Of a stretch of DNA of 37,505 bases, positions 33,040 through 37,505 are shown piece after piece. Source of the DNA: Planctomycetaceae bacterium (GTDB lineage Bacteria > Planctomycetota > Planctomycetia > Planctomycetales > Planctomycetaceae); the NCBI GenBank assembly GCA_900299185.1, contig OMIV01000148.1, positions 1 through 37,505 on the forward strand, read 5' to 3'. Below the pieces are notes generated by a model, which made no database searches, was not told the origin of the DNA, and saw nothing but the letters and a program-made list of their open reading frames with translations. A program made the translations under genes and the position numbers. How positions within the stretch are numbered: position 1 is the first letter of the stretch; each line of letters opens with the position of its first letter.

Positions 33040-33807
33040 TTAAAGCACAGACAGCATTTTGGAGAACCGCATCATCACCTGAGTGAAGTTCGGAGCGATC
33101 TCGGGCAGCAGCACGATTGATGCTCCGAAGCCTGTGATAAGTCGCAGCACAAAGCCGACGTTCATGATGTTGAGTTGCGGAGCGGCACGAGCCATCAACG
33201 CCAAGATGACCGACGTGATGAAGAGCCAGCAGGCAATCGGGGCGACCAACGCCATGCCCCATTCCTGAGTCAGCGTCATGGCTTGTATGTATTCCTCCAC
33301 ATGCAGCGGGCCGATGCCTGCCCCGACGGGACGTCGAGCGAATGAAGCGTGGAACGCCGACAGGAAGACGTGGTGAAAGTCGAGTCCGAAGAACAGCATC
33401 ATCCCGAGCGTGTCGAAGATCTGGCCGACCGCCGTGCCGGTCGAATGCTGAGTTGGGTCAGAGATCGTTGCGATCGTGAGTCCCATCTCTTGGCCGACGA
33501 ATTCACCTGCGACTCGGAAGGGGACTAAGAACAGGGCGAAGGCATTTCCCAGAATCAGACCAATGGCAACTTCCTTGATGATCATCGCGGCGAAGCACGC
33601 CCAGTGCGTGCCGATGAACTTCAACTCTTGAGCTGGGAGCGTTTGCAGTTGGCTCATCCAAAACAGGGAGAGCACCAGAATCAGACCAGCCTTCACAAAC
33701 CGAGGCACAGCCGCGCCGCCGAAGTATGGGAAGGTCATCACGAAAGGGATGACCCTCGCCATGATCAGCGAGAGCGAAACTGTGAGGTCTTGAAGGTAAG
33801 GGGCCAT
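33040..33807 (-). CDS. fliR: Flagellar export gate protein FliR
   Basis: FliR joins FliP and FliQ to form the helical export gate. The 255 residues carry about six hydrophobic segments, with the family markers IMARVIPFVMTFPYFGG near the start, VGQEMGLTIATISDPTQH in the middle and ATGIV-like ITGFGASIVLLPEIAPNF near the end. The length is normal. The gene follows fliQ by 54 bases and precedes flhB by 92, a slightly larger gap than elsewhere in the operon. I see no clear ribosome binding site at the start, as for several genes of this operon. Confidence 0.95.
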   Translation of the reverse strand: MAPYLQDLTVSLSLIMARVIPFVMTFPYFGGAAVPRFVKAGLILVLSLFWMSQLQTLPAQELKFIGTHWACFAAMIIKEVAIGLILGNAFALFLVPFRVAGEFVGQEMGLTIATISDPTQHSTGTAVGQIFDTLGMMLFFGLDFHHVFLSAFHASFARRPVGAGIGPLHVEEYIQAMTLTQEWGMALVAPIACWLFITSVILALMARAAPQLNIMNVGFVLRLITGFGASIVLLPEIAPNFTQVMMRFSKMLSVL

Positions 33808-33861
33808 GCAACTGAATCCAAATTGATTGCCAGAGTTCTTACATCGCTTGAAGGACGTCGG

Positions 33862-34131
33862 TCAGTGCCCCATTTGCGAGGCTCGCCAGAACATCTGCGT
33901 CGTGAAGCTCACCGACGTTTCGAGCATCCACGGCATGGTGAAGACGAACAATGCGAGCAACGCCAAGAGACGCGGCACGAAGGTCAGCGTTTGCTCTTGG
34001 ATGCTCGTCGCGGCTTGAAACACGCTGATGATCAAGCCCAACGCCAAGCTCAATGCCAAGGCCGGAAGAGCCAGCAATGTCGAGTAGAAGAAGAACTCTC
34101 GCGTGATGTCGATGGCGATTTCGGGAGTCAT
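33862..34131 (-). CDS. fliQ: Flagellar export gate protein FliQ
   Basis: FliQ is the small two-helix gate subunit. The 89-residue length is standard. MTPEIAIDITREFFFYSTLLA, with its first helix continuing LPALALSLALGLIISVFQAA, is followed by the conserved TSIQEQTLTFVPRLLALLALF loop and the second helix to MPWMLETSVSFTTQMF. The start is the ATG at 34131, with no obvious Shine-Dalgarno. It lies between fliP (96 bases upstream) and fliR. Confidence 0.96.
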   Translation of the reverse strand: MTPEIAIDITREFFFYSTLLALPALALSLALGLIISVFQAATSIQEQTLTFVPRLLALLALFVFTMPWMLETSVSFTTQMFWRASQMGH

Positions 34132-34227
34132 GATTCAGCCAGATCGAGAGATAACGGACGTGATGAGAGACGCTTGCTGGTTGTGGTCTCAAGCCGGTTG
34201 CGGCGAGACGTCGGCGACTTAACGCGG

Positions 34228-34968
34228 CTAACCAAAGCTTTGATTGAGCGACAAACAGATGAGGTGCCATCCATCCGCGAGGACGAACAGCAGGATCTTG
34301 AACGGCGTCGAGATGATGACCGGCGGCATCATCCACATACCCATCGACATCAAGATGGTGGCGACGACCATGTCGACCAACAGGAAGGGGATGTAGATGC
34401 AGAAGCCCATCAAGAAGGCGGTCTTCATCTCGCTGATCATGAATGCCGGCACGAGCGCGACCATGGGGGTGTCGCTTGGCGAATAAGGCATCTCTGACTT
34501 GGACATTTCTAGAAACAGCGCGAGGTCGTTCTTGCGAGTCTGCCTCAGCATGAATTGCTTGTGGACCGCCAGCCCAGCCTGCATGGCTTGGTAGCCGGTC
34601 TTCTCTTCCTTGAGGTAAGGCAGCACGGCTTTGCTGCTGATCTCATCCCATGTCGGAGCCATGACGAACATGGTTAGGAATAGAGACAGTCCCAACATGA
34701 CCGATGTCGGTGGAATTTCCTGTGTCGCCATGCCTCGTCGAATGAACGACAGCACGATCGCGATTCGCGTGAAGCACGTGAGGCTGGCGAGCATCGCTGG
34801 GATGAGTACCAGGCTGCCCATCAGCAGCGACATCTGGACTGGAGGAGCCAGGTTGCTCCAGAGGTCTGATTCAAACAGCGATTGGGTGACTTGATCAAAG
34901 CTATTTATGGCAATGCCTTTGTCGGGGAGCCTGCTCGTCGTCTCAGCTGATCGACATCGCGGACGCAC
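34228..34968 (-). CDS. fliP: Flagellar export gate protein FliP
   Basis: FliP pentamers form the core of the export gate with FliR and FliQ. The 246-residue product has the family signatures SLTCFTRIAIVLSFIRRGMA, LFLTMFVMAPTWDEI, LVPAFMISEMKTAFLMGFCI and MSMGMWMMPPVIISTPFKIL. The start overlaps the end of fliO by 26 bases, suggesting translational coupling. The first 24 residues (MRPRCRSAETTSRLPDKGIA) do not look like a signal peptide, whereas FliP usually has one, so either the start is later or export uses the first helix. Confidence 0.95.
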   Translation of the reverse strand: MRPRCRSAETTSRLPDKGIAINSFDQVTQSLFESDLWSNLAPPVQMSLLMGSLVLIPAMLASLTCFTRIAIVLSFIRRGMATQEIPPTSVMLGLSLFLTMFVMAPTWDEISSKAVLPYLKEEKTGYQAMQAGLAVHKQFMLRQTRKNDLALFLEMSKSEMPYSPSDTPMVALVPAFMISEMKTAFLMGFCIYIPFLLVDMVVATILMSMGMWMMPPVIISTPFKILLFVLADGWHLICLSLNQSFG

Positions 34969-35566
34969 GCGGTTTGACTTCGGTCTTCAAGCGGCCTCGT
35001 TCATGCGCACCGAAGAAGGGATCCACGGAGATGGGCTCTTCCGCGCGAGCTGGCGTCGCCACATCATCGAGCACGTTGCCGAAGGTCTCTGGCAGTGGAA
35101 TCAGCGACTGCAGTCCCGAACGATCGGTGCCCGCCAAGATGCGTTGATTGCCGACCTGCAAGAGATGCACGAAGCACTGGCCGCCGACTCGCGTGGATTC
35201 AATCAACCGCAGCTCGCCGCCTTTGACTGGCAGAACGCCTTGAGCTTTCTGCAGCCATTTGCGGCCGTACCACAGTGAGCCGACACATGCTCCGAGCGCG
35301 AGCACCGTGCCGAAGGCTATCTTGAAGAGCAGCGAACCCAGGCTGGGGCCTTTGTTCCAATCGGGCTGTTGATAGTTAACGTCGCGTCCGGCTGATGGAG
35401 CGGCTTTCTCGTCGACTTGCTCTGTCAGTGACGCGGGTGGCGTACCTGCTGAGCGAGCCTTCGAAGCTGCTGTTGGTCGAGTGGTGGGGGCTCGGTCGTC
35501 GGCGATGGTGCTTGATGTCACCAGCAACAACGCAGCCATTAGGAATGCGCAGAGTGAGCGGAGCAT
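34943..35566 (-). CDS. fliO: Flagellar export accessory protein FliO
   Basis: FliO assists FliP assembly. The chosen Met at 35566 follows AAAGGA and starts a signal peptide (MLRSLCAFLMAALLLVTSST, residues 1-20), giving 207 residues; an upstream frame to 35737 is low-complexity and rejected. After a polar stretch of about 65 residues (Ala/Pro/Thr-rich), one membrane helix (KIAFGTVLALGACVGSLWYG) is followed by the cytoplasmic FliO domain with GELRLIESTRVGGQCFVHLL and VGNQRILAGTDRSGLQSL, which is the conserved part. The position between fliN and fliP fits. Sequence conservation in FliO is low generally, so confidence comes from domain plus position. Confidence 0.9.
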   Translation of the reverse strand: MLRSLCAFLMAALLLVTSSTIADDRAPTTRPTAASKARSAGTPPASLTEQVDEKAAPSAGRDVNYQQPDWNKGPSLGSLLFKIAFGTVLALGACVGSLWYGRKWLQKAQGVLPVKGGELRLIESTRVGGQCFVHLLQVGNQRILAGTDRSGLQSLIPLPETFGNVLDDVATPARAEEPISVDPFFGAHERGRLKTEVKPRASAMSIS

Positions 35567-35829
35567 GGCGTCCTTTCCATGCGAGGAATTGCGAATGGGG
35601 AGAGTGATGAATCGAGGGGGGAGAAAAGAGTGGGTGACTGGTTTCGAAGAGGTGAGACTGCGAGAGTTGCAGTGGGAGATGAGCTGACGAGAAGTCAGAG
35701 GGGAGATGAGCTGCGAGGACTGTCTTGCGGCCTTCAAGACCTAGAGGGGCCGTACTGTCTTGAGTTGCCTGGTTGGCAACCGGCTCACTCTCAGTGGGTG
35801 AGCCAGTCGCGTCAGGATTGTAGGAAGTG
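35567..35829 (-). other. Gap between fliN and fliO with two adjacent hairpins
   Basis: Reading the minus strand, two perfect stems follow shortly after the fliN stop: GGCTCAC/GTGAGCC with a 9-base loop (35782-35804) and GTTGCC/GGCAAC with a 5-base loop (35764-35780). There is no T-tract afterwards, so an intrinsic terminator is unlikely. The remainder toward fliO is pyrimidine-rich on the transcript strand (35590-35720). An RNA-processing or attenuation site would fit the position but is inference. Confidence 0.6.
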
Positions 35830-36162
35830 TTACCGAACGGGTTGCACGATCTCTTTGATGCGAATTGCGAAGCAGTCGTCAACAACTACGACTTCACCTG
35901 CTGCGACTTTCACACCTTGGATGACCAGGTCGACTGGCTCAACGATTTGCCGATTGAGCTCGATGACTGACCCAGCTCCTAGTTTCAGGATCTCGCCGAC
36001 CGACATCACGGTACGACCGAGAATTGCTTCTGCTTCGAATTTCACTTCCGTGAGATGATCCAAAGACGGACCACTTTCACCGGCTTGGCCGCGAGCCAGT
36101 TCGGGAAAGTCGACCGCTTTCACTTCCGTGGATGGTCCTGACGGGCCCTTCGCTTTCGCCAT
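35830..36162 (-). CDS. fliN: Flagellar motor switch protein FliN
   Basis: FliN forms the lower part of the cytoplasmic C-ring. The 110-residue product has a polar N-terminus of about 35 residues (Pro/Ala/Ser-rich) and then the SpoA domain: LTEVKFEAEAILGRTVMSVG, EILKLGAGSVIELNRQIVEP and GVKVAAGEVVVVDDCFAIRI, all typical. The length is normal. The start is 3 bases after the fliM stop (36166), so the two are coupled. The Shine-Dalgarno must lie inside fliM, and CAAAGGC-type sequence there is weak. Confidence 0.95.
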   Translation of the reverse strand: MAKAKGPSGPSTEVKAVDFPELARGQAGESGPSLDHLTEVKFEAEAILGRTVMSVGEILKLGAGSVIELNRQIVEPVDLVIQGVKVAAGEVVVVDDCFAIRIKEIVQPVR

Positions 36163-36165
36163 GAC

Positions 36166-37035
36166 TCAGCCTTTCACCAAAGATTCAATTTGCAGTGCTT
36201 GTCGCGTTCCAACCCTGCCGGGCCAACCTACGAAAGCACACTCGTCGGCCACCGTGACGTTCAGCGGTGAATCGACCTTTTGATCCAAGACCAACACATC
36301 TCCGGGCTGCAACGTTTTCAGTTGCAGCGAGTTGAGTTCAATCATTCCGAGTCGCACGGTCACGCGGGCTGGCATGTCGTTGACAAGACCTTCCAGCATG
36401 TGCCGTTCGGTCTTTGTCTGAGTGATGCGTTGCTCGTCCTCAAAGGACTGAAACAACCCCAACACGATTTCGTAAGGGACCACCCACAACCACGGCTCCG
36501 TGCCGAATGCTCCTTTGAACTGATATCGCACGACGATCGCCGACTCTTCTGGCTGGATAACTCGTTGCCGTTTCAGAGTGGGCTCTTCGCCTTTGAGTTG
36601 AATGTGACCGGGATTGCCGCCGGGCCAGTTCTCGCGAATGGCTCGCACGACATAGTCGATGAAGAATTTCAGGACATTGTTTGAGGCTGGTGAGAGTTCA
36701 CCGTCGTCGGGCAGTTTCGTCGGACTGTCGCCGAGAATCGCGTCGATGAGCAGTTTGGCGAACGGCCGCTTCATGATCATCAACGTGTCGCGTTCCTCGC
36801 GAACAAACGCCACTCGGAAGCCAATTGACGACGCATGAAGCGTGGGGAACAGGACATTCCAACGAGCCGTATCAATCGACTCGATCGTGGTTCTCATGCG
36901 GAAGTCGAGCGGGAAGTAGCGATCGATCATTTCGTCGAGGCTCGAAGCGCTGCCCTTCATCCATTCGAGCAGTCGTTCTTCCTCGTCGCTCGCTAAGCGC
37001 TGCGGCTTCTTAAAATCATGCAACTCCATCGACAT
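36166..37035 (-). CDS. fliM: Flagellar motor switch protein FliM, short form
   Basis: FliM connects FliG and FliN in the C-ring and normally binds phospho-CheY through an N-terminal peptide resembling LSQxEIDALL. I chose ATG 37035 (MSMELHDFKKPQRLASDEEE) because AGGAG sits eight bases upstream; the frame extends only 19 residues further and those are Arg/Gly-rich. The 289-residue protein starts directly in the middle domain, so no CheY peptide is visible. The middle domain has the fold cues RMRTTIESIDTARW, KRPFAKLLIDAILGDSP, and FFIDYVVRAIREN. The GGxxG motif that contacts FliG reads ILGDSP. The C-terminal SpoA domain (VRLGMIELNSLQLKTLQPGD, VLDQKVDSPLNVTVAD) is well preserved. The call rests on this domain plus position. 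Confidence 0.88.
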   Translation of the reverse strand: MSMELHDFKKPQRLASDEEERLLEWMKGSASSLDEMIDRYFPLDFRMRTTIESIDTARWNVLFPTLHASSIGFRVAFVREERDTLMIMKRPFAKLLIDAILGDSPTKLPDDGELSPASNNVLKFFIDYVVRAIRENWPGGNPGHIQLKGEEPTLKRQRVIQPEESAIVVRYQFKGAFGTEPWLWVVPYEIVLGLFQSFEDEQRITQTKTERHMLEGLVNDMPARVTVRLGMIELNSLQLKTLQPGDVLVLDQKVDSPLNVTVADECAFVGWPGRVGTRQALQIESLVKG

Positions 37036-37107
37036 GACTCTGGCTCCTAGTCGCCTGCCACGCTGTCTCGCTGCTCCATGAGTCGCGATCAAACGGGCTC
37101 TCTTCGC

Positions 37108-37505
37108 TTAGTCAATGTGCCATTCGTCGAACAGCACGTCTCGAATTCGGCGGACCCCATCAGGGAACAGGATCCGATTGAACTCATCATGGATCTCACG
37201 CTTCAGTCGATTGATGCCCACTTTTCCGTTGACGTCGTCGATGGACTTGTCGGCCACCAACGTTGTCAGTCGGTCTTTCAGCAGTGGCATCTTTCGAGTG
37301 ACTAACTTCTTAACCATCTGATAGTCCTCAGGGGCGACTACCAGCACACATTCCATTTGCAGGTACTTTGTCAAAGACGGATCGTGCAGATTGAAAACCA
37401 GGCTCATCGCAAAACCGTGGGGGGTAACTGGTAAAGAGCGGACAGACTGGTTCAGCTGGGGTTGTGAGTTCTCAAGTCGCAACTTCAACGGAGTCCCAGA
37501 ATGTC
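37108..37505 (-). CDS. fliL: Flagellar basal-body protein FliL, 5' end beyond window
   Basis: FliL is a membrane protein around the stators that supports torque. The visible 131 or so residues are the periplasmic SPFH-like domain: AMSLVFNLHDPSLTKYLQME, then CVLVVAPEDYQMVKKLV, DRLTTLVADKSIDDVNGKVG, and a terminal IHDEFNRILFPDGVRRIRDV with LFDEWHID (family form FNxxL...I..V.FTEF). The frame stays open to the window edge, and no N-terminal membrane helix is included, so the true start lies beyond 37505; the TTG at 37488 is only an internal codon. It is the first visible gene of the flagellar operon, 72 bases before fliM. Confidence 0.88.
   Translation of the reverse strand, partial: HSGTPLKLRLENSQPQLNQSVRSLPVTPHGFAMSLVFNLHDPSLTKYLQMECVLVVAPEDYQMVKKLVTRKMPLLKDRLTTLVADKSIDDVNGKVGINRLKREIHDEFNRILFPDGVRRIRDVLFDEWHID

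Noticed and set aside
33604-34497. Plus-strand open frame of 297 codons opposite fliR, fliQ and fliP
   Set aside because: It is His/Arg/Gln/Glu-rich, the typical complement of hydrophobic membrane-protein genes.
35567-35737. N-terminal extension of FliO
   Set aside because: A Met with AAAGGA and a signal peptide lies at 35566; the upstream part is low-complexity Ser/Thr/His.

Overview
The window reads as part of a Planctomycetota genome, probably a metagenome or single-cell contig. The evidence is the mix of families: a 1187-residue PVC-type membrane-bound dehydrogenase with a C-terminal CxxCH haem domain, a Tat-exported DUF1501 protein, an SMP-30/leucine-rich-repeat fusion, several Planctomycete-style secreted or lipidated proteins of unknown role, and a compact flagellar export operon. 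No rRNA, tRNA, CRISPR array, prophage or intact insertion sequence was recognised. The first 57 bases are not genomic: they are an untrimmed Illumina Nextera i5 adapter with its index, so the first gene is cut by the contig end.

Layout. 58-2281 (minus): a membrane protein cut by the contig end, a haem-copper oxidase subunit III-like protein and a four-helix membrane protein with two CxxC motifs, probably a respiratory operon. 2668-7148 (plus): a putative lipoprotein followed closely by the giant cytochrome-type dehydrogenase. 7174-8180: a patchy segment with an imperfect 127-bp direct repeat, a tiny lipoprotein and a decayed GxxExxY gene. 8213-12982 (plus): three exported proteins in a row (a beta-helix-like membrane protein, a cyanophycinase-like S51 peptidase, SMP-30 plus LRR). 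13102-14190: murG. It converges on a 1026-residue TPR protein (14287-17367, minus) across a 50-nt double-hairpin repeat, whose inverted second copy lies at 525-574.

17647-18948: DUF1501 protein with a textbook terminator. 19048-22118 (minus): a conserved unknown, arsenate reductase, a small unknown and a TPR lipoprotein. 22436-23937: a molybdate-type ABC permease and ATPase without a binding protein in view. 24168-27246: a membrane protein with anti-sigma-like and FecR-like regions, then scpB. 27335-28972 (minus): a GAF/HD-GYP protein, followed by a Flp-type pilin (29222-29437, minus) and a 30-bp inverted repeat. 29753-37505 (minus): fliL-fliM-fliN-fliO-fliP-fliQ-fliR-flhB-flhA in that transcription order, with fliL cut by the window edge.

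How the parts relate. The flagellar genes encode the membrane export gate (FlhA, FlhB, FliO, FliP, FliQ, FliR), the switch proteins (FliM, FliN) and the stator-associated FliL. The HD-GYP protein and the Flp pilin just downstream suggest a c-di-GMP-linked choice between swimming and attachment, but that link rests on proximity only. The least conventional points are a FliM without the CheY-binding peptide and without the GGxxG motif, an FlhB with NPDH instead of NPTH, and the double-hairpin repeat family. I did not find convincing evidence of a wholly new multi-gene system.
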